Source of the DNA: Acidimicrobiales bacterium
GTDB lineage: Bacteria; Actinomycetota; Acidimicrobiia; Acidimicrobiales; SZUA-35
Reading direction: 5' to 3'
DNA: 64,000 nucleotides
Assembly: GCA_041394265.1 (NCBI GenBank)
Contig: JAWKIO010000005.1
Coordinates: 4,712,001-4,776,000 of the forward strand
The position numbers were made by a program, and so were the translations under genes. The notes below the pieces were generated by a model, which was given only the letters and a program-made list of their open reading frames with translations, had not been told where the DNA came from and did not search any database. Below, piece by piece: positions 7,975 to 16,510 of the stretch; position 1 is the stretch's first letter, and each line of letters starts with the position of its first letter.

Positions 7975-8670
7975 ATGACCAACTCGCGTATCAACGGCGT
8001 GCACCACCTGGCAGTCAACACCGCCAACATCAAGGAGCAGATCGAGTTCTTCACCGACGTGCTCGGAGCCGAACTCGTCGGTCTCTTTTGGATGCACGGT
8101 GTCGAGGGGGCGTGGCACGCCTTCTGTCGACTGAACGATCACTGCTCGATGTCGTTCGTCGAGATCCCTGCCAACCACGGCATCGAGGCCCAACTCGGCG
8201 TCACCCACGCCGGCACCGGCGCCGGTCCGTCCGCCCCGGGCACGATGCAGCACCTGGCCTTCAACGTCGACACCCACGAGGAACTCCTCGCCATGCGTGA
8301 TCGGATCCGTTCCCGCGGCATCAACGTGATGGGCGAGATCGACCACGGTCTCTGCCACTCGATCTACTTCGCCGGGCCCGAGGGCCTGACCCTCGAGGTC
8401 GCCACCTCGGCGGTGGCCATCGATGCCGAGGCCTGGATCGATCCTGACGTGGTCGAGAAGGCGGGTATCAGCGCCGAGGAACTCCACCGCTACAAGAATC
8501 CGGAGCCGTTCGAGGGGCGAGGCGGCACCGTTGCGCAACCGCCGATCGATCCGTCGAAGCCGCACATGGCCTACCCGCCCGACCGCTACGCCAAGCTGAT
8601 GAGTGTTCCCGACGACGTGCTCACAGCGAGCGCCAGCTACGCCGAGCCGCCGGTCAAGGTGGCGCAGTGA
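7975..8670 (+). CDS. VOC (glyoxalase/bleomycin resistance/dioxygenase) family protein
   Basis: A 231-residue metalloprotein-like protein with two beta-alpha-beta-beta-beta modules in the first about 145 residues: NGVHHLAVNTANIKEQIEFFTDVLG at the N-terminus supplies the first His ligand, and MQHLAFNVDT and GLTLEVATS supply the second His and the Glu. The C-terminal about 85 residues are proline- and charge-rich and look family-specific. Extradiol dioxygenase, lyase or isomerase activity is possible; the substrate is unknown. The stop codon overlaps the start of the following hydrolase (GTGA), so the pair likely serves one catabolic step. Confidence 0.82.
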   Translation: MTNSRINGVHHLAVNTANIKEQIEFFTDVLGAELVGLFWMHGVEGAWHAFCRLNDHCSMSFVEIPANHGIEAQLGVTHAGTGAGPSAPGTMQHLAFNVDTHEELLAMRDRIRSRGINVMGEIDHGLCHSIYFAGPEGLTLEVATSAVAIDAEAWIDPDVVEKAGISAEELHRYKNPEPFEGRGGTVAQPPIDPSKPHMAYPPDRYAKLMSVPDDVLTASASYAEPPVKVAQ

Positions 8671-9866
8671 CGTCGAGTGCGAGCCTCTCTGTTCCGGGCA
8701 CGCCGGCGGGGTGCGAGCGCATCGCGTACGTGGTGGTGCATCGTGAAGATGCCGCCTTCAGCGACACGTACGGCGGGGGAGGCAACATCATCGGTCTCGA
8801 CTGCCACCTGGTCCGACCGATCGACACGCCGTCCGACACCGTCGTCATCTTGATGCACCCGATCGGCGGTGGCATGTACCTGCCGATCATGGGTGCCCTG
8901 GCTCGCGCCGGGCACCACGTCATCTGGGCGAACTCGCGTTACCGCGGCACCGACTCGGCCCTCATCATGGAGAAGGTGGTCGCCGACCTCGGCGCCGCGA
9001 TCAGCGACGCCAAGGAGCGGCTCGGCTACGACAAGGTGGTCCTCTGCGGGTGGTCGGGCGGCGGATCACTGTCGATGTACTACCAGTCGCTCGCCACGCT
9101 CGGCACCGGCATCTCCGACACGGCGGCCGGTGATCCTTACGAGGTGCTGCCCGAAGCACTCCCCAAGGCCGATGCCATGCTCGTCATGGCCGCCCACATC
9201 TCCCGCCACGGCACCCTCACCGAGTGGATGGACGCCTCCATCACCGACGAGTCCCGCCCGTTCGAGCGCGATCCGCTCCTCAACCTCTACGATCCGGCCA
9301 ATCCGAATCAGCCGCCCTACTCGGCCGACTTTCTCGAGCACTACCGCACACAGCAGATCGAGCGAAACCGGCGCATCACCCGCTGGGTCCAGAGCGAATT
9401 GGCAGCGCTGCGGGCCGCGGGCGCCAACAACGAAGAGCGGGCGTTCGTCGTGTACGGCACGATGGCCGACCCCCGCTGGCTCGATCCCAACGTCGACCCC
9501 AGCGACCGAGTGCCCGGCACCACCTACCTGGGCGATCCCCGCATCGTCAACGACGGGCCGGTCGGTCTCGCCCGGTTCTCGACCTTGCGCAGTTGGCTCA
9601 GTCAGTGGAGCTATGACCACGCCCGCGGCGACGCGCTCACCTCGGCCGCCCACGTCGATGTCCCCGTGCTCGTTGTCGGCAACACCGCCGACGACGCCTG
9701 CACCCCAGAGCACACCCATCGGTTGTTCGACGCCGTGCCACACGATCGCAAGCAGCTCTACGAGGTGCAGGGCGCAACCCACTACTACACCGGTCCGCAG
9801 GGCCGCGACCACCTCAACGAGGCAGTGGGTGTGGTGACCGAGTTCCTGGCCGGTGCGATCGGCTGA
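8667..9866 (+). CDS. alpha/beta hydrolase
   Basis: A 399-residue soluble alpha/beta hydrolase. An oxyanion-type HPIGGG segment occurs near residue 64, the nucleophile elbow GWSGGGS near residue 130, the acid probably in VLVVGNTADDACTPEHT, and the catalytic His near the end (QGATHYYTGPQGRDHL). A lid-like insertion of about 150 residues lies between the elbow and the acid. It begins with GTG overlapping the VOC stop. An esterase or C-C hydrolase acting after a VOC dioxygenase is a reasonable idea but not proven. Its TGA stop and the stop of the convergent gene form one TGATCA. Confidence 0.85.
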   Translation: MTSSASLSVPGTPAGCERIAYVVVHREDAAFSDTYGGGGNIIGLDCHLVRPIDTPSDTVVILMHPIGGGMYLPIMGALARAGHHVIWANSRYRGTDSALIMEKVVADLGAAISDAKERLGYDKVVLCGWSGGGSLSMYYQSLATLGTGISDTAAGDPYEVLPEALPKADAMLVMAAHISRHGTLTEWMDASITDESRPFERDPLLNLYDPANPNQPPYSADFLEHYRTQQIERNRRITRWVQSELAALRAAGANNEERAFVVYGTMADPRWLDPNVDPSDRVPGTTYLGDPRIVNDGPVGLARFSTLRSWLSQWSYDHARGDALTSAAHVDVPVLVVGNTADDACTPEHTHRLFDAVPHDRKQLYEVQGATHYYTGPQGRDHLNEAVGVVTEFLAGAIG

Positions 9867-10391
9867 TCAACCGGTCGACCCGTCGGCCTCTTCGACCTCG
9901 GCCCGGGCCGCTTCGAGGATGTCGAGCTGGTGACCCAGTTCGTGCAGCTCGCTCGACAGTTGAGGTGAGGACAACCCCGAGCTACGCCCGATCACCTGGG
10001 CGGCGATCTCCTCGTAGCGCTCGACCGACCGTTCCAGATCGGCCAGCACCGGCGGCTTGAGACGGTCGGCGAGATGGGAGCAGGCCACCAACTGCTTCGC
10101 CAGCTTGATGGCCTGGGTCTCGGCCGTGGTGGTGGCATCGAGCAGCGTGAGGTCGTCGTCGGCACTCGCCTTGATGCCGAGGTAGGCCTTCTGCACTCGC
10201 CGGTGCAGTACCGCCTCGGGCTCGTGCGATCCAAACCAGTGCTCGGGCACCACCGCAGCGATGCCCGGCACGGTCTCGGTCGACTTCGTGGCATTTCGTT
10301 TCACCGCCCCACCGGCGGCGACGGCGACGATGCCGCCGACGATCGCCACGAGAGCGACGACCGCGAGGATCAGCAAGATCACCACCGACAT
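9867..10391 (-). CDS. small membrane-anchored coiled-coil protein of the SPFH cluster
   Basis: A 174-residue protein with one strongly hydrophobic N-terminal segment (residues 2-26, VVILLILAVVALVAIVGGIV) and a soluble, mainly helical remainder with many Ala, Leu, Glu and Arg (LADLERSVERYEEIAAQVIG; LDILEAARAEVEEAD), probably coiled coil. It starts 2 nt after the stop of the zinc-ribbon gene and is third in that operon. By position it corresponds to the extra membrane protein of Bacillus ydj-type clusters, but I see no clear sequence family. Confidence 0.7.
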   Translation of the reverse strand: MSVVILLILAVVALVAIVGGIVAVAAGGAVKRNATKSTETVPGIAAVVPEHWFGSHEPEAVLHRRVQKAYLGIKASADDDLTLLDATTTAETQAIKLAKQLVACSHLADRLKPPVLADLERSVERYEEIAAQVIGRSSGLSSPQLSSELHELGHQLDILEAARAEVEEADGSTG

Positions 10392-10393
10392 CG

Positions 10394-11542
10394 TCAGCCC
10401 GTCGCAATCGATCGGATGACCAGGATGAGCACGATCAGGGTGATGACCGCCACCACGGTGGCGATGATCTTGACCTTGCTCCACGGGCGTTCGCCGTGGA
10501 TCTCACCGGTGGCGCCGTTGATGAAGACCTGCCACGGCTGGCCGGCGTAGATCACGGTGAGCAGCCAGATGGGCAGGAGCACATGCTTGTAGGACCGACT
10601 GGCGACGTGGGTGTTCTTGTGGTGGATCCGCTGCTGGTCTCCACCGATGTCTTGGCGAATCGTGCGATCGATCGTCGACTCCATGCGTTGGCGAGCCTCA
10701 CCAAAGCAGGTTTCGACGTCTTTGTCGTACGTCCGTGACAGGTGCCCGACGAGGTAGTCGGGGTTGAACGGTTTGAGGAACTGGGTGGGCCACGGCTCGA
10801 GCTTGTCGACGAAGCGGGCGTCGAACCCGGTGTTGCCCTGGACCGTGATGTCGTCGAACGAGTTCAGCACTCGGCCTGACACGCGATACCAGTCGGTCTC
10901 GACCACGGTCTTGGTCTCGTTGCCGTCGCGATAGGTGCGCGTGCGGTTCTGACCCCGCTCGCCCTGGTAGTCGGTCATGGTGTCGGCGTCGAAGGTGAAG
11001 TACGCCGAGTACACGCTCTCGAACGACCCGGCGTTGGAGTACTTCTTGAACTCGTTGGGAGCGAACCAGCGTTTGTTGATCCACTGATCGAGCAGCTCGG
11101 CGGCCTGCTTGTCGGACACCTGGAACGGCAGCACTCCATCGACGGCGAGGCGCTCGGGCGCATCGTGGATGTTGGTGCGCTGCAGATCGGTGGCGCAGTA
11201 CGGGCAGCGGGTGGCGGTCCAGGTGCCGACGAAGGTGGTGTGTCCGCCACAGTTCTGGCAGATGATCTCCTTCTCGCCCTCGACGAGCCCTTGGATCTGA
11301 TGGGCGTTGTTCGTCACCGCTGCGGCCTTGGCGAAGCTCTGTTCGGCGACGACGGCCCCCGGCGTGTCGACGATGGCTTCACCGGCACCACAGTGGGTGC
11401 AGGTCAACTGCTGGCGAGCGATGTCGAACTCGAGCTGGCCGCCGCACGCGGCACAGGGCCGCACGCCGACGTCTTGGCGGTCGTTGTAGGTGGCGGGTGC
11501 CGGACGATCGGGCGGCTGGGGTGGCGTGATTCCCTCGGTCAC
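10394..11542 (-). CDS. double zinc-ribbon membrane protein, YdjG-like
   Basis: A 382-residue protein with two N-terminal zinc ribbons: CAAC...CTHC at about residues 30-51 and CQNC...CPYC at about 95-115. A long beta-rich middle follows with repeated aromatic residues (KRWFAPNEFKKYS, SAYFTFDADTMTDYQGERG), then one or two C-terminal membrane segments (VLLPIWLLTVIYAG; KIIATVVAVITLIVLILVI). Such TFIIB-type ribbons before a membrane domain are typical of YdjG-type proteins that anchor SPFH and PspA-like proteins. The GTG start is preceded by AGGGG. It is the middle gene of a three-gene operon. Confidence 0.8.
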   Translation of the reverse strand: MTEGITPPQPPDRPAPATYNDRQDVGVRPCAACGGQLEFDIARQQLTCTHCGAGEAIVDTPGAVVAEQSFAKAAAVTNNAHQIQGLVEGEKEIICQNCGGHTTFVGTWTATRCPYCATDLQRTNIHDAPERLAVDGVLPFQVSDKQAAELLDQWINKRWFAPNEFKKYSNAGSFESVYSAYFTFDADTMTDYQGERGQNRTRTYRDGNETKTVVETDWYRVSGRVLNSFDDITVQGNTGFDARFVDKLEPWPTQFLKPFNPDYLVGHLSRTYDKDVETCFGEARQRMESTIDRTIRQDIGGDQQRIHHKNTHVASRSYKHVLLPIWLLTVIYAGQPWQVFINGATGEIHGERPWSKVKIIATVVAVITLIVLILVIRSIATG

Positions 11543-11551
11543 GTCGTACCC

Positions 11552-12727
11552 CTACATTCCGGCCGGAGGTGCCGGGGGAGGGGTGGGCGGATCCTGAGGG
11601 AGCGGAGGTGGAGCGGCGAACAGGGGCGCCAGCGCCGGCACGGTGTTGGCCGGGGCCCAGCCCGCCATCCCTGCGGTCCACACCATGTCGGTGGCCTGCA
11701 TCTGGCCGGCGGCGAGGCCGGCCTGCATCTGCTCGACCGTGAACGGACCGGCCTGTTGGCCGTTGAGTGCCACGTGATACGAGACTGCTCCCGGCAGTGG
11801 CGGTGGCGCCATGGCCGCCGGTTGGGCGGCGGCCTGCTGCGCCTGCGGGTTCATCTGGTTGGCCATCTGGGTGGCCATGGCCATGCCCATGCCCATGCCC
11901 AACATGTCGCCCATGGCGCCACCGCCACCAGGGTTCTGCGCTGCGGCGAGCATGGCGTCGGCCTGCTTGGCCTGGGTGTAGCGGTTGAGGTCGCCGACCT
12001 GGTCGAGGAACTGGCCTTCTTCTGCACCTCGGGCCGTGCCTCGGGTGATCGCCTCGCGGATCTCGTCGGGGAGCGACACCTTCATGTCGATCGCCGGGAT
12101 GGCGAGTCCGAACTCGTCGTCGACACGCTCGGCAACGTACTCACGGAGCTTGGCCGACAATTCCCGCTGCTTGCCCTGGAGATCGATGACGCCCAGACCG
12201 GTCTCGAGCACCATGTCGGAGAACGCCCCGACGATGACCTGACGCAGCAGCTCGGTGATCTCCTCGGCGTCGACCTGGGAGTCGGTGCCGATGATCTCGC
12301 GCAGGAAGATGGCGGTGTCTTCGACCTTGACCTGGCACATGCCGTTGGCGCGGACCTCGACCATCTTGAAGTCGGGATCGCGCACCACGACCGGGCTGGG
12401 GGTACCCCAGCGGACCTCGGTCATGCGAGTGTTGATGAAGTACACCTCGCTACGGAACGGGCTGTCGAAGCCGTGCTTCCACCCCTGCAGGGTGCTCATG
12501 ATCGGCAGGTTCTCGGTGGTGAGCTCGTAGTGCCCGGGCTCGAACTGATCGGCGAGTGCGCCTCGGTAGACGAAGACCGCACGCTGGCCCTCTCGCACGA
12601 TCAGCTGTGCGCCGTTCTTGATCTCGTTCTGATAGCGGGGGAACCGCCACGCCATCGTGGTCCTCGAATCATCGAAGTACTCGATGATGTCGACGAGCTC
12701 GTTGCGAAGTTTGTTGATCAAACCCAT
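11552..12727 (-). CDS. SPFH domain protein (YdjI-like) with C-terminal GYF_2 domain
   Basis: A 391-residue protein. The first about 270 residues are an SPFH/virion-core-protein domain (GAQLIVREGQRAVFVYRG; RGTARGAEEGQFLDQVGDLNRY). A Gly/Met/Gln/Ala-rich linker with repeated GM and QAQQ follows. A GYF_2 domain occupies about 312-366 (YHVALNGQQAGPFTVEQM, TDMVWTAGMAGWAPA), and the tail is proline-rich. SPFH proteins form membrane-associated oligomers; GYF domains bind proline-rich segments. Start ATG with GGAGGG 8 nt upstream. It leads the operon; no PspA homologue is adjacent. Confidence 0.87.
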   Translation of the reverse strand: MGLINKLRNELVDIIEYFDDSRTTMAWRFPRYQNEIKNGAQLIVREGQRAVFVYRGALADQFEPGHYELTTENLPIMSTLQGWKHGFDSPFRSEVYFINTRMTEVRWGTPSPVVVRDPDFKMVEVRANGMCQVKVEDTAIFLREIIGTDSQVDAEEITELLRQVIVGAFSDMVLETGLGVIDLQGKQRELSAKLREYVAERVDDEFGLAIPAIDMKVSLPDEIREAITRGTARGAEEGQFLDQVGDLNRYTQAKQADAMLAAAQNPGGGGAMGDMLGMGMGMAMATQMANQMNPQAQQAAAQPAAMAPPPLPGAVSYHVALNGQQAGPFTVEQMQAGLAAGQMQATDMVWTAGMAGWAPANTVPALAPLFAAPPPLPQDPPTPPPAPPAGM

Positions 12728-12841
12728 TCTCTTACCCTCCGGTGTGTTCGTCGGCGATGCTAGTGCACCTCCGGTGACGACGGTGTCGGTCGACTCGGCT
12801 CGGTGGCACCTGTTCGGTGCGACCGTTGCGTCAACGCCGCG

Positions 12842-13747
12842 CTATGTCGTTGCGTTCCTGTCGGCGAAGCGTTGTTCGAGTTCAGTGATCTCGGGCAGCC
12901 CGATGAGATCGGTGAACTCGGCAAAGGTCGGCATGCGACCGAGCGCACCGACAGGGGTGCCCCGGTCGCGGATGTCGGCCAGCACGTCGACCATGGCCTT
13001 GGTGGCAGCGAACAGGGTCGAGATCGGCATGATGACGGCAGCGAAACCGAGTGCGGCGATGTCATCGAGTTCGAGCGGCGGGGTCTTGCCGCCCTCGACC
13101 CAGTTGAACAGGAGGGGGACGCCGGGGAGCGCAGCTGCCACCTGTTCCATCTCGTCGGTGCCCTGGAGGGCCTCCACGAAGAGGACGTCGGCACCCGCGG
13201 CACGGCAGGCAATGGCTCGCTCGATGGCGGCGTCGAGCCCGAGGGGAGCCCGGGCGTCGGTGCGGGCAATGATGACGAAGTCGTCGTCATGGCGGGCGGC
13301 GACCGCCGCCTCGATCTTGGCCACCATTTCGCCTTGGGGCACCACGGACTTGTTCTCCATGTGCCCGCACTTCTTCGGCATGACCTGATCCTCGATGTGG
13401 ATCCCCGCCACGCCGGCCTGTTCGTACTCCCGGACGGTGCGGATCACGTTGATCGGGTTGCCGTAGCCGGTGTCGGCGTCGGCGAACACTGGCAGCGATG
13501 TCGCCTGCGTGATGCGTCGAGCGTTGTCGACCATCTCGGCCAGACCCAGCAGGCCGACATCGGGTCGGCCGAGGAGCCCGGCCGAGGTGCCGAAGCCGGT
13601 CATGTACGCGGCGTCGAAGCCGGCCTGCTCGATCAGACGGGCACCCAGCGCGTCGTAGCAGCCCGGCAGGAGCAGCGGTGCAGGTTGAGCGAGCAATTCA
13701 CGCAACCGACGTGGCCCGCGACTGCGGGAGCCGAGGAGATCACCCAT
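12842..13747 (-). CDS. isocitrate lyase/PEP mutase family protein
   Basis: A 301-residue TIM-barrel carboligase/lyase. Visible features are FADADTGYGNP (metal-binding Asp), IHIEDQVMPKKCGHM with the KKCGH active-site motif of methylisocitrate lyases and carboxy-PEP mutases, and ARTDAR. Related enzymes include 2-methylisocitrate lyase, oxaloacetate decarboxylase and 2,3-dimethylmalate lyase; the sequence alone does not separate them. The ATG has GGAGGAC upstream. It lies 19 nt after the acyl-CoA synthetase gene on the same strand, so the two are likely one operon for breakdown of an acid. Confidence 0.87.
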   Translation of the reverse strand: MGDLLGSRSRGPRRLRELLAQPAPLLLPGCYDALGARLIEQAGFDAAYMTGFGTSAGLLGRPDVGLLGLAEMVDNARRITQATSLPVFADADTGYGNPINVIRTVREYEQAGVAGIHIEDQVMPKKCGHMENKSVVPQGEMVAKIEAAVAARHDDDFVIIARTDARAPLGLDAAIERAIACRAAGADVLFVEALQGTDEMEQVAAALPGVPLLFNWVEGGKTPPLELDDIAALGFAAVIMPISTLFAATKAMVDVLADIRDRGTPVGALGRMPTFAEFTDLIGLPEITELEQRFADRNATT

Positions 13748-13766
13748 GAGTTCGTCCTCCGCCCGA

Positions 13767-15338
13767 CTACAGGATCCGGCTCTTGCCTTCGCCCCAGTAC
13801 CGATCGCGCAGCGTCCGCTTGTAGAGCTTGCCGGTGGGGAGGCGAGGGAGCTCGGCTTCGAAGTCGATCGAGCGAGGGATCTTCTGTCGTGACAGGTGCT
13901 CGGCGCAGAACGCCAACAACTCGGCCCGGGTCTCGTCGGTGTCGGGCACGTCGGGCATGAGCTGGACGACGGCCTTGACCTCTTCGCCCAGGTCGGCGTT
14001 CGGGACCCCGAAGACCGCAGCGTCGGCGACCAGAGGATGGGTGATCAGCAGGTTCTCGGTCTCCTGCGGGTAGATGTTGACCCCGCCCGAGATGATCATG
14101 AAGGTGGCCCGGTCGGTGAGGTAGAGGAAGCCGTCGTCGTCGACGTAGCCGACGTCGCCGACACTGGTCATGGTGCCGTCCGACGAGGTCGCCTCGGCGG
14201 TCTTCGCCGGATCGTTGAAGTACTCGAACTCGGTGGCGGTCTCGAACCACAGCGTGCCCGGCTCGCCCTTGGGCGACGGATTGCCGTCGTCGTCGAGCAC
14301 GTGCAGGTTGCCGAGGATCACCTTGCCGACGGTGCCGGGGTGCGCCAGCCATTCCTCGGTGTTGCAGGCGGTGAAGCCAAGGCCTTCGGTGGCGCCGTAA
14401 TACTCGTGGATGATGGGGCCCCACCACTCGATCATGTCGTGCTTGACCTGCACCGGGCACGGGGCGGCAGCGTGCACGACGAACTCGAGCGACGACAGGT
14501 CGTAGCGGCTGCGCACGTCCTCGGGGAGCTTCAGCATCCGGCTGAACATGGTGGGCACGAGCTGGCTGTGAGTGACCGAGTACTCCTCGACCAGCTGGAG
14601 ATACCGCTCAGGATCGAAACGTTCCATGATGATGACCGTGCCGCCGCGGCGCAGGGTCAGACCGACTGCCGCCTGCGGCGCCGAGTGGTACAGCGGCGCC
14701 GGCGAGAGATAGGTCATGCCGTCGCGGTAGTGCCACATCTGGTCGAGGAACGTGAACAGTGGCATCTGCTCACCCGGCTTCTGCTCCGGTAGCGGTCGGA
14801 TGATGCCCTTGGGACGGCCGGTGGTGCCCGAGGAGTAGAGCATGGAGGTGCCCGCCCACTCATCGGCGATCGGCTCGGTGGGTTGGGCAGCAATCGCCGT
14901 TTCGTAAGGCTCGAAGCGGGCGTGGCTGTCGATGGCTTCCAGCGTCGCTGCGTCGACGCCGGTGACGAGCACCAGGCGGACGTTCGGGCTCTGGGCCACG
15001 GCGTCGACGGCGACGTCGAGCCGCGACGCCGAGGTGATCAGCACCTGTGATTCGGAGTTGCCCAGGATGTACGCCACTTCCTCGCCGGTCAGGTAGGAGT
15101 TGATGCACGTGTAGTAAAGGCCCGATCGTTCACCGGCGGAACACGCCTCGAGGTAGCGATCGTTGTTCTCCATGAGGATCGAGTAGTGATCGAGACGCTG
15201 CAGCCCCTCGGACCGCAAGACGTGGGCCAGCGCGTTGGCACGGGCCTCGAACTCGCCGTAGGTGACGGCGGTGCCGGTCGAGGCCATGACGAAGCACGGG
15301 CGGTCCGGATGGTTGATGGCAGCGGCTCCTGGGTACAT
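13767..15338 (-). CDS. acyl-CoA synthetase (AMP-forming), FadD-like
   Basis: A 523-residue member of the ANL superfamily that activates a carboxylic acid to acyl-AMP and then acyl-CoA. The P-loop SSGTTGRPKG, the YGATEG motif, and the hinge GDVGYVDDDGFLYLTDR followed by MIISGGVNIYP are intact, as is the C-terminal lysine motif LPTGKLYKRTLR. Length is normal. Starting at ATG 15338 it has TAACTT 7 nt upstream, suggesting a leaderless mRNA. It diverges from the TetR gene, which probably controls it. The substrate could be a fatty, aromatic or steroid-derived acid. Confidence 0.9.
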   Translation of the reverse strand: MYPGAAAINHPDRPCFVMASTGTAVTYGEFEARANALAHVLRSEGLQRLDHYSILMENNDRYLEACSAGERSGLYYTCINSYLTGEEVAYILGNSESQVLITSASRLDVAVDAVAQSPNVRLVLVTGVDAATLEAIDSHARFEPYETAIAAQPTEPIADEWAGTSMLYSSGTTGRPKGIIRPLPEQKPGEQMPLFTFLDQMWHYRDGMTYLSPAPLYHSAPQAAVGLTLRRGGTVIIMERFDPERYLQLVEEYSVTHSQLVPTMFSRMLKLPEDVRSRYDLSSLEFVVHAAAPCPVQVKHDMIEWWGPIIHEYYGATEGLGFTACNTEEWLAHPGTVGKVILGNLHVLDDDGNPSPKGEPGTLWFETATEFEYFNDPAKTAEATSSDGTMTSVGDVGYVDDDGFLYLTDRATFMIISGGVNIYPQETENLLITHPLVADAAVFGVPNADLGEEVKAVVQLMPDVPDTDETRAELLAFCAEHLSRQKIPRSIDFEAELPRLPTGKLYKRTLRDRYWGEGKSRIL

Positions 15339-15345
15339 GGCGGCG

Positions 15346-15423
15346 AAGTTAGTCCCTCACCCCGGTTCTGTCCCAAGTTGGTGCTGCGCGTGCCGGGTCA
15401 TTAGGTTGCGAACGATGTCGCAA
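15346..15423. promoter_or_regulatory. divergent promoter region with inverted repeat across the TetR start codon
   Basis: The region holds TAACTT (complement at 15346-15351) 7 nt before the acyl-CoA synthetase start and TAGGTT (15402-15407) 7 nt before the TetR ATG. TTGCGA-ACGATG-TCGCAA (15406-15423) is an inverted repeat with 6-bp arms and a 6-nt centre that contains the TetR ATG. Its place is right for a TetR operator that represses its own leaderless transcript. Confidence 0.5.
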
Positions 15424-16038
15424 ACGGTCCCCATCGATGCCGCCCCCGATCTCGGGATCCTCGTCGATGATCTGAGCCCGAGGATCGCCCGGATTCTCGA
15501 TGCGGCGCTCACGCTGTTCGCGGCCCAGGGCTACACGGCGACGACAATGGAAGACATCGGCGCGGCGCTCGATGTGCGCGGCCCGAGCCTCTACAAGCAC
15601 GTGGCGTCGAAGCACGACATGTTGAGCCAGCTGATGGTCGGCATCATGGCCCGACTCCAGCGCGACCACGATCAGGCGGTCGCGACCAGCGACGATCTCG
15701 CCCAGCAGCTCCGTCGAGCGGTCGAGGCGCATGTGCGCTTCCACTCGCGCTACCGGCGCGAGGTCGCAGTCGGCAATCGTGAACTGGCCTCGCTCTCACC
15801 CGAGATGTCGTTCGAGGTCAAGCAGATGCGGCGGGCCTATGAGCACTCGTTCCGCGACCTCATCACCCGGGGTGCCGAGACCGGCGTGTTCGAGGTCCGC
15901 TCGCCGAAGCTCGCGGCCTACACGATGCTCGACATGGGGATCGGGCTGTCGCTGTGGTTCCGAGACGATGGCGAGTTCAGCGCCGACCAGGTGGCGTATC
16001 ACTACGCCGATCTGGCCATGCGAGTCGTCGGCCGCTGA
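15415..16038 (+). CDS. TetR/AcrR family transcriptional regulator
   Basis: A 207-residue repressor. The N-terminal helix-turn-helix is clear (ILDAALTLFAAQGYTATTMEDIGAALDVRGPSLYKHVASKHDML, residues about 25-68), followed by an all-helical ligand and dimer domain of the kind seen in regulators of fatty-acid or steroid catabolism (FHSRYRREVAVGNREL). It is divergent from an acyl-CoA synthetase with 76 nt between starts, so it likely senses an acyl-CoA. ATG 15415 is chosen from the -10 box and the domain start. Confidence 0.9.
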   Translation: MSQTVPIDAAPDLGILVDDLSPRIARILDAALTLFAAQGYTATTMEDIGAALDVRGPSLYKHVASKHDMLSQLMVGIMARLQRDHDQAVATSDDLAQQLRRAVEAHVRFHSRYRREVAVGNRELASLSPEMSFEVKQMRRAYEHSFRDLITRGAETGVFEVRSPKLAAYTMLDMGIGLSLWFRDDGEFSADQVAYHYADLAMRVVGR

Positions 16039-16057
16039 ACCGTTCGCAGGTCGGCGT

Positions 16058-16504
16058 TCAGCTACCCGGTTCGTCGGGCTCGCTCAGCGCTTCGAGGACA
16101 TCGATGGCGGCGTCGAGCCGAGCGACGTCGTCGGGGCCGAGGCTCGACACCCGCGTGGCCAGCCACGCCTCACGACGGCGCCGGATCTGTTGGGTGCGCT
16201 CGTGGCCGAGATCGGTGGCCGCCACGTACTTGACCCGCTTGTCGGTGGCATGGGCGGTCCGTTCGACCAACCCGTCGCGCTCGAGACGATCGAGCAGCTT
16301 GGTCACCATCGACGGCGCGACCTGCTCCCGCAGCGCGAGGGCCCCGAGTGTGAGCGGGCCCTCGCGACTGACGGTGAACAGCGCCGACTGCATCGACAGC
16401 GTGAGGTCATTGGCCGATTGGGCTCGGAGTTGTCGATTCAATCGAGCGACGGCGAGGCGTAGCCGCGCCACCAGCTCGAGTGTCTCGTCGTCGCCTTCGA
16501 CCAT
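16058..16504 (-). CDS. MarR family transcriptional regulator
   Basis: About 148 residues with a winged helix-turn-helix at about 40-100 (ALFTVSREGPLTLGALALREQVAPSMVTKLLDRLERDGLVER) and the wing with basic residues (HATDKRVKYVAAT). Helices at both ends would form the dimer interface. ATG 16504 and GTG 16510 are both possible starts; the GTG abuts the stop codon of the luciferase-like gene directly upstream, so the two are co-transcribed. Confidence 0.88.
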   Translation of the reverse strand: MVEGDDETLELVARLRLAVARLNRQLRAQSANDLTLSMQSALFTVSREGPLTLGALALREQVAPSMVTKLLDRLERDGLVERTAHATDKRVKYVAATDLGHERTQQIRRRREAWLATRVSSLGPDDVARLDAAIDVLEALSEPDEPGS

Positions 16505-16510
16505 CGGCAC

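Noticed and set aside
11165..12763. 532-residue open frame opposite the SPFH and zinc-ribbon genes
   Set aside because: Gly/Arg/His/Val-rich composition, and the opposite strand has clear domains.
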